27,775 nt of DNA from CANNDT01 sp945876205. GTDB taxonomy: Bacteria; Acidobacteriota; Vicinamibacteria; Vicinamibacterales; UBA2999. Numbering within the stretch: position 1 is the stretch's first letter; every line of letters begins with the position of its first letter. Below are positions 7,424-13,837 of the stretch, piece by piece. Both the position numbers and the translations under genes were made by a program. Below the pieces are notes generated by a model. That model did not search any database. It saw only the letters and a program-made list of their open reading frames with translations, and had not been told where the DNA came from. The DNA lies in the NCBI GenBank assembly GCA_947503365.1, contig CANNDT010000058.1:1-27775 (forward strand), written 5' to 3'.

Positions 7424-8007
7424 TGAAGGGCCTGCTGATCGCGTTCGAGGGGCTCGACCAGAGCGGCAAGCAGACGCAGGCCGAGCTCCTGCGCGACCGG
7501 CTCACGGATGCGGACCGCAAGGTCAAGCTCCTGTCCTTTCCCGACTACCAGACGGCGATCGGATCCGAAATCGGCCGCGCGCTGCGGGGTGAGCGGGATT
7601 ACAGCGCCGACGTGATGCAGCTCCTGTATGTCGCGAACCGCTACGAGTGGAAGGGCGACATCATCCGCAAGAAAGAAGCGGGGGCGATCCTGGTGTGCGA
7701 CCGCTACCTGGCGTCGAGCATCGCCTATGGCGACGCGCAGGGCCTGGACCGCGGCTGGCTTCGCGACATTCAGAAATATCTGCCACAGCCGGACCTGACG
7801 ATCCTGCTGGATATCCCGCCGGACGTCTCGGCGAGGCGCAAGACCGCCGATCGGGACAAGTACGAGCGCGACCTGGCGCTGCTCGCGCGCGTGCGCGAGA
7901 GCTATCTATCCCAGGCAGCCGAAGGCGGATGGTTGCGGCTCGACGGCAACCGCGATCGCGACGTCGTGGCCGCCGACGTCCAGGCCGCCGTGCTAGCGAT
8001 GATGTAG
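7423..8007 (+). CDS. tmk: Thymidylate kinase (dTMP kinase)
   Basis: It phosphorylates dTMP to dTDP for DNA synthesis. It has 194 residues. The P-loop reads FEGLDQSGKQTQ, the DRY motif is VCDRYLASSIAYG, and LTILLDIPPDVSARRK is the usual segment before the lid. The residue after the P-loop Lys is Gln rather than Ser/Thr, which departs from the Walker A consensus. The ATG at 7423 shares its A with the lysA stop (TGATG), so the two genes are very probably co-transcribed and coupled; a GTG at 7420 is also in frame. Its 3' end overlaps that of convergent comF by 15 bp. Confidence 0.93.
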   Translation: MKGLLIAFEGLDQSGKQTQAELLRDRLTDADRKVKLLSFPDYQTAIGSEIGRALRGERDYSADVMQLLYVANRYEWKGDIIRKKEAGAILVCDRYLASSIAYGDAQGLDRGWLRDIQKYLPQPDLTILLDIPPDVSARRKTADRDKYERDLALLARVRESYLSQAAEGGWLRLDGNRDRDVVAADVQAAVLAMM

Positions 8008-8682
8008 CTCGGCGCGCGCCAGCGTCAGCGTCCTCACCTCGCGCACTCCCGCATCCATCAGTACCTCGGAACACGCCTCGAGCGTCGCGCCGGTCGTCTT
8101 CACATCGTCTATCAGCACGACAATCCGGTCGTCGATGAACCGCTCGCGGGTGGTGCGCGAGAGCCACGGTGACACGCGGAAGGCGCCGCGGACGTTGCGC
8201 TGCCGTCCCGCCGCCGTCAATCCTGCCTGCGACATCGTCACGCGCACGCGCCACAGGGCGTGCACCACCGGCAGGCCAACCTGGCGTGAGAGATCGGCCG
8301 CCTGGTTGAAGCCGCGGCGAAGCCGCTTCCAGGGATGCAGAGGGACGGGCACGACGCAGGCGGCGTCGCGCAGCACCTCCACGCCAGCGTCGCGGAGCAT
8401 CGCGCCAAGCGGCGGGGCGAGCGACCGGCGTCCTTCGTACTTGAATGCGTGGATGATGTCGCGGAGGGCGCCGTCGTACTGGCCGAGGGAGAGTCGGGCA
8501 GCGGCCCAGCAGGAGCCGCAGACGGCGCCGTCGAGCGGCGAGTCGAGCACGCGCGCGCAGGCGGCGCAGCGCGGGGCCAGCGTGACGGCTACGAGCGCGT
8601 CAACTACTTGTCGCGCCGAAGCGGTGAATCCGCGGAGGGGGAATCGACGTCCGGAAACTCGTAGCGCTCGGCTTCGCCCCAC
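7993..8682 (-). CDS. comF: ComF-family phosphoribosyltransferase-like protein
   Basis: About 229 residues from the chosen GTG. An N-terminal zinc-finger part (CAACARVLDSPLDGAVCGSC, two CxxC pairs) is followed by a type I phosphoribosyltransferase fold. The motifs there are IIHAFKYEGRRSLAPPLG, VPVPLHPWKRLRRGFNQAADL and the PRPP loop VVLIDDVKTTGAT. ComF proteins are cytoplasmic and needed for uptake or handling of transforming DNA in competent bacteria, probably with the PriA helicase. The start is odd: downstream of the rsfS stop there is no in-frame ATG, GTG or TTG before the zinc finger. The gene must therefore begin inside rsfS (GTG at 8682, a 79-bp overlap, or ATG at 8763). It is the last gene of the minus-strand cluster. 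Confidence 0.88.
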   Translation of the reverse strand: MGRSRALRVSGRRFPLRGFTASARQVVDALVAVTLAPRCAACARVLDSPLDGAVCGSCWAAARLSLGQYDGALRDIIHAFKYEGRRSLAPPLGAMLRDAGVEVLRDAACVVPVPLHPWKRLRRGFNQAADLSRQVGLPVVHALWRVRVTMSQAGLTAAGRQRNVRGAFRVSPWLSRTTRERFIDDRIVVLIDDVKTTGATLEACSEVLMDAGVREVRTLTLARAELHHR

Positions 8683-9047
8683 AGGCGGTCGAGCGCGTAG
8701 AAGCTGCGGCAGTCGCGGCTGAAGACGTGGACGACGAAGTCGAAGTAGTCGAGCAGGATCCATTCGGACTTCTCAACACCCTCGGCGTGCCCCGTGCGCT
8801 CGCCGAGCTCTTCCCGCAGCGTGTCTTTCACCCCGTCGGCAATCGCATTGATCTGCCGCGCGTTGGCGCCGGTGCAGATCACGAAGTAGTCGGTAAACCC
8901 GCCGGCCTTCCGCAGGTCGAGCACCACCACGTCGAACGCCTTCTTGTCGCGCGCCGCGCGCACCGCAGCGGCGATCGCTTTCGGAAATCGCGGGGTCTTC
9001 GTGCGGGTCGTCTTCGCCTTAACTGCGGGTGCGCTGGTCTTCGCCAT
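8604..9047 (-). CDS. rsfS: Ribosomal silencing factor (RsfS/Iojap)
   Basis: It binds ribosomal protein L14 and stops the subunits joining when nutrients are scarce. The 147-residue protein has a basic N-terminal extension (MAKTSAPAVKAKTTRTKTPRF), then the RsfS core. The core includes KAFDVVVLDLRKAGGFTDYFVICTGANARQINAIADGV and WILLDYFDFVVHVFSRDCRSFYALDRLWGEAE, both strongly diagnostic. The start at 9047 overlaps the nadD end by 29 bp. nadD-rsfS is a classical gene pair in bacteria and supports both calls. Confidence 0.96.
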   Translation of the reverse strand: MAKTSAPAVKAKTTRTKTPRFPKAIAAAVRAARDKKAFDVVVLDLRKAGGFTDYFVICTGANARQINAIADGVKDTLREELGERTGHAEGVEKSEWILLDYFDFVVHVFSRDCRSFYALDRLWGEAERYEFPDVDSPSADSPLRRDK

Positions 9048-9657
9048 GCAATTCGTCTACCGATCCGTAAAGATGATGCGCGAGGATGTGCCGCGAGACG
9101 GCCACGGGCACGAGATCGTCGATCGATTCACCGGCGGCGAGGCGCTGGCGGATCGTCGTGGAAGACACGTCACGCGTCGCGGCTTCGAGAATCGTGACAC
9201 GCGCGGCCAGTCCCGGCGTGCGCGCGATCGCGGCATCGAGCGTGACGCCGGGACGCGAGACGACCACGAAGCGCGCCGCGTCGAGGATGCCAGGGAAGCC
9301 GCGCCAGTTGGCAATTTCTGCAATGGCGTCGGCGCCGAGAATGAAGAAAAGCTGCGACGCGCTCCAGCCTTCGGCATGCAGGTACCGCAGCGTGTCGATG
9401 GTGTACGACGTGCCTTCTCGCAGGAGCTCGGCGTCGGACACGCGGTACGAGGGGCATCCGTTGATCGCGAGCGTCACCATCGCAAAGCGGTGGAAGTCGC
9501 TCGCGCCGGGCTCGTTGGTGCGAAGCGGCTGGTTGTGCGTCGGGAGGAACAGCACCGCGTCGAGCGCGAGCGACTCGCGAGCAGCCGCGGCGGCATCGAG
9601 GTGACCGCAGTGAATGGGATCGAAGGTGCCGCCGAGCACGCCCAGTCGGCCCGTCAC
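9019..9657 (-). CDS. nadD: Nicotinate-nucleotide adenylyltransferase (NadD)
   Basis: It joins ATP and nicotinate mononucleotide to make deamido-NAD, an essential step of NAD synthesis. The protein has 212 residues from a GTG at 9657. This start is chosen because MTGRLGVLGGTFDPIHCGHL puts the nucleotidyltransferase motif GGTFDPIHxGH at the usual position. The start overlaps the obg stop as GTGA, pointing to coupled translation. The C-terminal SSTTIRQRLAAGESIDDLVP contains the second signature (ISSTxIR type). It is followed by rsfS. Confidence 0.96.
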   Translation of the reverse strand: MTGRLGVLGGTFDPIHCGHLDAAAAARESLALDAVLFLPTHNQPLRTNEPGASDFHRFAMVTLAINGCPSYRVSDAELLREGTSYTIDTLRYLHAEGWSASQLFFILGADAIAEIANWRGFPGILDAARFVVVSRPGVTLDAAIARTPGLAARVTILEAATRDVSSTTIRQRLAAGESIDDLVPVAVSRHILAHHLYGSVDELHGEDQRTRS

Positions 9658-10709
9658 GATTCGGGCGCCGCCAACTGCTGCTCTTCGGCGGCGGTCGCGC
9701 GCACGGCCGCAATCTGCCGCCATGCCGCTTCGAGGAGCGTCGGGATGCCGTCACCGGTCGCGCCGGAGATGCGGTGAAACGGCAGCTCCAGTGACTTCAC
9801 GTGCTGCTCCAGGCGTTCGAGACGCGAGGGATCGTCCAGCGCGTCGATCTTGTTCGCGGCGACGATCTGCGGCTTGGCGGCGACGGCGGGACTGAAGAGC
9901 CGCAGCTCCTCCATGATCGTGTCGAAGTCTTCCACCGGATCGCGGCCCGAGCTGCCCGACACATCGACGAGGTGGATGAGCACTTTCGTGCGCTCGATGT
10001 GTTTCAGGAACCGATCGCCGAGACCGTGCCCCGAGTGCGCGCCGGCAATGAGTCCCGGCACATCGGCCACGACGAAGCTGCGATCGCCGCTCATCGTGAC
10101 GACGCCCAGGTTGGGAACGAGCGTGGTGAAAGGGTAGTCGGCAATCTTCGGACGCGCCGCCGAGATCCGCGAGATCAGCGTGGACTTGCCCGCGTTGGGG
10201 AAGCCGAGGAGGCCGACGTCCGCGAGGAGCTTGAGGTGAAGGCGCAGTGTCCGCTCTTCGCCCGGCAAGCCGGGTTGCGTTCGCCGCGGCGCGCGATTGG
10301 TAGGCGACACGTAGCGTGAGTTGCCCCAGCCTCCGCGCCCGCCCTTGGCGACCAGGACCTTCTGCCCGAGCTCCGTCAGGTCGGCGACCTGGTGCCACTC
10401 GTCACTCTCGACGTCCTTCTGGAAGACGAGCGTGCCGATCGGCACCTCGATCTCGAGGTCGTCCGCGGTGTAGCCGGTTCTGTTCTTGCCCTGGCCGCCC
10501 TCGCCGCCGCGGGCCTTGAACTCTGGATGGAAGCGGAAGTCGACGAGGGTGTTCTTGGCTGGAGTGGCGACGATGTACACGGAGCCGCCGGCTCCGCCGT
10601 CACCGCCATCGGGACCGCCGCGCGGAACGAACTTCTCACGGCGGAAACTGAGACACCCGCGACCGCCGTTGCCAGCGGTCACATGGATGTCCACCTCATC
10701 GACGAACAT
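9654..10709 (-). CDS. obg: GTPase Obg (CgtA), ribosome assembly
   Basis: The protein has 351 residues. The N-terminal glycine-rich Obg fold is at residues 1-156 (AGNGGRGCLSFRREKFVPRGGPDGGDGGAGGSV). The GTPase domain follows, with G1 GFPNAGKST, G2/G3 including the FTTL and DVPGLI motifs, and G4 ANKID. It acts in late 50S subunit assembly and links growth to GTP and ppGpp levels. The C-terminal domain seen in some homologues is short or missing; the protein ends with an Ala/Glu/Gln-rich tail. The order rplU-rpmA-obg is the classical bacterial one. A TATACT hexamer sits 8 nt before the start, so a private, almost leaderless transcript is possible in addition to read-through from rpmA. Confidence 0.97.
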   Translation of the reverse strand: MFVDEVDIHVTAGNGGRGCLSFRREKFVPRGGPDGGDGGAGGSVYIVATPAKNTLVDFRFHPEFKARGGEGGQGKNRTGYTADDLEIEVPIGTLVFQKDVESDEWHQVADLTELGQKVLVAKGGRGGWGNSRYVSPTNRAPRRTQPGLPGEERTLRLHLKLLADVGLLGFPNAGKSTLISRISAARPKIADYPFTTLVPNLGVVTMSGDRSFVVADVPGLIAGAHSGHGLGDRFLKHIERTKVLIHLVDVSGSSGRDPVEDFDTIMEELRLFSPAVAAKPQIVAANKIDALDDPSRLERLEQHVKSLELPFHRISGATGDGIPTLLEAAWRQIAAVRATAAEEQQLAAPES

Positions 10710-10716
10710 CCCGATC

Positions 10717-10722
10717 AGTATA
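10717..10722 (-). promoter_or_regulatory. -10-like element immediately before obg
   Basis: TATACT (5 of 6 to consensus) lies on the minus strand with its last base at 10717; predicted transcription would start near 10710, one base before the ATG. No convincing -35 box is present. Confidence 0.3.
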
Positions 10723-10733
10723 AGTCTTTGGGG

Positions 10734-10991
10734 TTACTCGACAGGGATGACGGAGATCCTGCGGCCGTGCCGGCCGTGATCTTCGAAGCGCACTTTGCCG
10801 TCCGTTTTGGCGAACAGCGTGTGGTCCTTGCCGAGTCCGACGTTGAGGCCGGGCTCGAAGCGGCGGCCCTTCTGCCTGACGAGAATCGAACCGCCGGTGA
10901 CGACGTTGCCGTCATGGCGCTTCACGCCCAGCCGCTGCGCGTTGCTGTCGCGGCCGTTTCGAGAGCTGCCCTGACCTTTTTTAGTAGCCAT
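10734..10991 (-). CDS. rpmA: 50S ribosomal protein L27
   Basis: The 85-residue protein reads MATKKGQGSSRNGRDSNAQRLGVKRHDGNVVTGGSILVRQKG and continues with the typical L27 core. The N-terminus (ATKKGxGSSRNGRDS) begins directly at the position of mature L27, so there is no cleaved leader of the Firmicutes type. Its flexible N-terminus reaches the peptidyl-transferase centre. It starts 2 bp after the rplU stop and is probably co-translated with it; AGGTGT upstream is a possible ribosome binding site. Confidence 0.98.
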   Translation of the reverse strand: MATKKGQGSSRNGRDSNAQRLGVKRHDGNVVTGGSILVRQKGRRFEPGLNVGLGKDHTLFAKTDGKVRFEDHGRHGRRISVIPVE

Positions 10992-10993
10992 GG

Positions 10994-11308
10994 TTACACC
11001 TGGATGTCGGTAATACGCACGCGGGTGAGGAAGCTGCGATGGCCGCGCGTCTTGCGGAATCCCTTGCGGCGCTTCTTCTTGAACACGCGAATCTTGGGGC
11101 CGCGCGCTTCGCCATCGACCACGCCGATGACCTTGGCGTTAGCGACAAACGGCGCGCCGGCGAGGATGTCGCCCGCGTCTTTCTCGATGAGCAGCACCTG
11201 GTCGAAGTTGAACTCGGAGCCGATGTCTCCGGGCCGTCCGTCGACCTCGATGATGGCCCCGGGCGTGACCTTGAGCTGGCGTCCTCGGGCCTGAATGATG
11301 GCGTACAC
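10994..11308 (-). CDS. rplU: 50S ribosomal protein L21
   Basis: The protein has 104 residues from a GTG at 11308, the usual length. It starts as MYAIIQARGRQLKVTPG and ends with the basic region KIRVFKKKRRKGFRKTRGHRSFLTRVRITDI, both diagnostic. The GTG is preceded by AAAGGAAA (about 11312-11319), a clear Shine-Dalgarno-like sequence, which decides against the longer upstream frame. The leader upstream holds two hairpins (11327-11340 and 11345-11369). It binds 23S rRNA with L20 early in 50S assembly. Confidence 0.98.
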   Translation of the reverse strand: MYAIIQARGRQLKVTPGAIIEVDGRPGDIGSEFNFDQVLLIEKDAGDILAGAPFVANAKVIGVVDGEARGPKIRVFKKKRRKGFRKTRGHRSFLTRVRITDIQV

Positions 11309-11326
11309 AGCGTTTCCTTTTGTCTT

Positions 11327-11369
11327 TCCTCGGTCGAGGAGGTGTGTGCGGCCCAAGTGGGCTTGCACA
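11327..11369 (-). promoter_or_regulatory. Structured leader upstream of rplU
   Basis: Two hairpins fill the 87-bp gap before rplU. The first (11345-11369) pairs TGTGC with GCACA and GCCC with GGGC around a 4-nt loop, with a small internal loop between. The second (11327-11340) pairs TCCTCG with CGAGGA around 2 nt. Neither is followed by a T-run. Ribosomal-protein operons often carry autoregulatory leaders; that this is one is inference. Confidence 0.4.
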
Positions 11370-11395
11370 AAGGATTTAGCTTAACACAAAGACGT

Positions 11396-12163
11396 TTACT
11401 GGAGCAGGACGCGGGTTCCCTTGATTTTCTGGCTGCTGAGCGTGCTCAGGAAGCTCGGAATCAGGCGGTCCATGAGCTCGAAATACGAGGACAGGGCCGG
11501 CGTCGTCTGGTTGGCGTTGTAGAGGATTTCCTCGCGGAAGTTCTCCGAGTGCAGCACCGCGCCGGTGCGGCCGTCGATGAACACGAACCGCGGCTTGAGG
11601 ACGAAGCCTTTCCGCTCCATGTAGGTGCGGACGGGGACCACGCGCCGGCGGCCCAGCGAGTCGTAGACTTCCTGGTCGCGCTGCACGATGCCGGCGCGCT
11701 GCTGCGGCGCAAACATCACCGTGCCGGTGACGATGAGCGGCTGCTGGTACTCTTCGCCCACCTTCTTCCAGTACGCGACGTCAGCAAAGAGGTGTTCGTA
11801 GGGTTCGAGATCCTTGTCGTCCTTGATCGGTGCGGGCACACCGGCCGGGCTGGTCTCGATCGCGGTTTCGGTGCCCTGTCCCTCGGCGGCGACGTCCATC
11901 AGCGGCAGGACGTCGGTGTCGATCACGCGCATCTCTGACTTGGAGCGCAGCTGGCTGCGAAGCAGGCGCGTGGTCTCGAGGTTGCCGTCCACATCTTCTG
12001 TCCCGCCGGAGATGAAGCCGGCGACAAGGACGCGCTGAAACGCCGAGACGTCCAGCTTCGGCCGGATCGGCGTCTCGATCGGAATTTCGTAGTAGTTGGT
12101 GCACGCGGCGGTCAGCGCAACCGCGACGAGGCTACTGAGAATCCTGGCGGCTCGTGCGGTCAT
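11396..12163 (-). CDS. Putative lipoprotein of unknown function
   Basis: The protein has 255 residues from the ATG at 12163. The N-terminus MTARAARILSSLVAVALTAAC is a signal peptide with a lipobox (LTAAC), so the mature protein should begin at Cys21 as a lipid-anchored envelope protein. The rest is soluble and mixed alpha/beta: an early segment LDVSAFQRVLVAGFISGG, then PLIVTGTVMFAPQQ and FVLKPRFVFIDGRTGAVLHSENFREEILY. This resembles periplasmic proteins that gather oligomeric stress or assembly factors (a CsgG/TolB-N-like, "penicillin-binding-protein activator"-like layout), but I cannot name a family. It overlaps the TPR gene by 32 bp and probably acts with it. rplU follows 87 bp downstream. 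Confidence 0.82.
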   Translation of the reverse strand: MTARAARILSSLVAVALTAACTNYYEIPIETPIRPKLDVSAFQRVLVAGFISGGTEDVDGNLETTRLLRSQLRSKSEMRVIDTDVLPLMDVAAEGQGTETAIETSPAGVPAPIKDDKDLEPYEHLFADVAYWKKVGEEYQQPLIVTGTVMFAPQQRAGIVQRDQEVYDSLGRRRVVPVRTYMERKGFVLKPRFVFIDGRTGAVLHSENFREEILYNANQTTPALSSYFELMDRLIPSFLSTLSSQKIKGTRVLLQ

Positions 12164-12485
12164 TGATTTCCTTGAACAGCTCGTAATTCTGTTTAATGAA
12201 CGCGTTATTGGGTTCGAGCTCGATCGCTTTCTCATAGGCTGCTCGTGCCTTGTCGAGGTCGCCCTCGTGTTCGTAGGCGATAGCGAGATTGTTGTGAGCC
12301 GCCGCGTAGGTCGGGTCGATGGTGGCCGCGCGCTCCCACCGGTAGATCGCCTCGCGCCAGAGGCCGCGTTGGGCGACAGAAATTCCGAATTCGATTTGCT
12401 TCTTGGCGTCCGTGCGGGCGTCAGCCGCGAGAGGCGCGGCACTAAGCGCGAGAAGCGTGACGACCAACGCAGACAGAGCTCGCAT
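12132..12485 (-). CDS. Exported TPR-repeat protein
   Basis: The protein has 117 residues from the ATG at 12485. MRALSALVVTLLALSAAPLAADA is a Sec signal peptide with an AxA-type cleavage site. The mature part holds about two and a half tetratricopeptide repeats, for example YAAAHNNLAIAYEHEGDLDKARAAYEKAIELEPNN. Such small exported TPR proteins are scaffolds for envelope proteins. The partner here is probably the lipoprotein encoded by the overlapping next gene. A TTG at 12497 is in frame, but it would lie upstream of the predicted transcription start, so the ATG is preferred. Confidence 0.88.
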   Translation of the reverse strand: MRALSALVVTLLALSAAPLAADARTDAKKQIEFGISVAQRGLWREAIYRWERAATIDPTYAAAHNNLAIAYEHEGDLDKARAAYEKAIELEPNNAFIKQNYELFKEINDRTSRQDSQ

Positions 12486-12496
12486 GGGGTGGCCCA

Positions 12497-12526
12497 AATA
12501 TAGTCACTGGCTCGCGCGACGCGCAA
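12497..12526 (-). promoter_or_regulatory. Promoter of the TPR-lipoprotein unit
   Basis: On the minus strand, TTGCGC (12526-12521) and TATATT (12502-12497) are separated by 18 bp. Transcription would start near 12490, so the ATG at 12485 would have a leader of about 5 nt. Confidence 0.5.
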
Positions 12527-12541
12527 GCTCTTAAAGATTCA

Positions 12542-12568
12542 ATGGCTTACTACGGTTGAGCAAGCCAT
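12542..12568. repeat. 7-bp inverted repeat between divergent promoters
   Basis: ATGGCTT (12542-12548) and AAGCCAT (12562-12568) lie in the region between the divergent TPR and dprA transcription units. This roughly 300-bp stretch otherwise holds only the two promoters and the dprA leader; no small gene is evident. The repeat could be an operator. Confidence 0.4.
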
Positions 12569-12658
12569 GTGCCACGGCACGGCCCGCGAATCACTCTGAA
12601 ACACCGGGGATTCCGCACGATCGCTTTCGCGCCCCTTTCGGAATGCGTCGCTGTTACG

Positions 12659-12687
12659 TTGCGAGTTGGCGACACCGTGCCTATAAT
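12659..12687 (+). promoter_or_regulatory. Strong sigma-70-type promoter of the dprA-topA-trmFO-xerC cluster
   Basis: TTGCGA (12659-12664), a 17-bp spacer, and a perfect TATAAT (12682-12687). This is the best consensus match in the window. It gives a leader of about 94 nt before dprA. Confidence 0.65.
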
Positions 12688-12787
12688 CAGGACAGAGGTT
12701 GGGTGCATCGCTGGCGGATAGCCGTCTGGTGGGGCTCGACCTCTTCTGTTGTTGCCCCGCCGCGCGGCCACCGCCGAGGAGTTGCAC

Positions 12788-13813
12788 GTGACCCTCGACG
12801 AATCTGTGGCGCTCTCGCTCATTTCCGACATTCCGCGACTCGGGCTGACCGAACGGCTGCACGCTGACGATCCGACGCTGCGCGAGCTGGCGTCGCCGCT
12901 CCTCGACCGTGCACGCGAGACGCGGGCGCGCGCCGCACGCAGTGGGATCTCGGTCCTCGCCTGGGACGATCCCGTCTTTCCTGCAGCGCTGCATGCCACC
13001 TCCGACATGCCCGTGGTGCTCTGGTACCGCGGCTCGCTTGACGCGTTGGACGCGCCGGCCGTCGCCGTCGTCGGCTCGCGTGCGGCGTCGGCCGTGGCGC
13101 TCGAGACCGCCGAGCGACTCGGCGAAGATCTCGCGGCGTTCGGCGTCACCGTCGTGAGCGGGCTCGCGCGCGGCGTCGATTCCGCCGCGCATCGCGGCGC
13201 GTTGCGAACCGGCCGTACGATCGCGGTCCTGGGGTCTGGCCTCGATCGCGTGTACCCCAACGAACACCGCGGCCTCGCGCGCGAGATCCAGGAGGGCGGC
13301 AGCCTGGTCGTCATCGAGTTCGCGCCGGGCACGCCGCCCCTCCAGTTTCACTTCCCGTTGCGGAACCGCATCATCAGCGGACTGTCGCGCGCGGTCGTCG
13401 TGATCGAGGCGTCGGAAAACTCGGGCTCGCTGATTACCGCCGCCTGCGCGCTCGAGCAGGGGCGCGACGTGATGGCCGTGCCCGGCAACGTGCTGAGCGG
13501 CCGCAACCGTGGCGGCCACGCCCTTCTTCGCGACGGCGCAAAGATTGTCGAGAGTGCGGACGATATCGTGGAGGAGCTCGGCCTTGCGCCGGCCGCTCCC
13601 TCGTCGTCTGAAAAGGCCTCAACAGGTTTGGGATCAAGGAGTTCGCCCGACCCGCTGCTCAAGGTGATGGATGCTGGACAGGCCTACGACCTGGACGGAT
13701 TGGCGTCGATCTCAGGCGTGGATGGGGTCCGGCTGCTGCCGAGGTTGTTTGACCTGGAATTGCGCGGATTTGTGCGCCGCGTGGCAGGCGGCCGTTTCAT
13801 GCGTCCGATATGA
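12788..13813 (+). CDS. dprA: DNA-processing protein DprA (Smf)
   Basis: It loads RecA on incoming single-stranded DNA during natural transformation. It has 341 residues. An N-terminal helical (SAM-like) part is followed by the Rossmann-like core: VAVVGSRAAS, VVSGLARGVDSAAHRGAL, TIAVLGSGLDRVYPNEH, FPLRNRIISGLSRAVVVIEA and SGSLITAACALEQGRDVMAVPGN. A C-terminal winged-helix part (YDLDGLASISGVDGVRLLPRLFDLELRGFVRRVAGGRF) ends the protein, a region that in homologues helps interaction. The GTG at 12788 is chosen because GAGGAG lies at 12776-12781, 6 nt upstream. With comF it suggests that the organism may be, or once was, competent. Confidence 0.95.
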   Translation: MTLDESVALSLISDIPRLGLTERLHADDPTLRELASPLLDRARETRARAARSGISVLAWDDPVFPAALHATSDMPVVLWYRGSLDALDAPAVAVVGSRAASAVALETAERLGEDLAAFGVTVVSGLARGVDSAAHRGALRTGRTIAVLGSGLDRVYPNEHRGLAREIQEGGSLVVIEFAPGTPPLQFHFPLRNRIISGLSRAVVVIEASENSGSLITAACALEQGRDVMAVPGNVLSGRNRGGHALLRDGAKIVESADDIVEELGLAPAAPSSSEKASTGLGSRSSPDPLLKVMDAGQAYDLDGLASISGVDGVRLLPRLFDLELRGFVRRVAGGRFMRPI

Positions 13814-13837
13814 ACGTGCTAGTGTCTCGTTTGATAG

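Noticed and set aside
11345..11369. Intrinsic terminator after the lipoprotein gene
   Set aside because: The stem is good but no T-run follows on the minus strand; a leader structure fits better.
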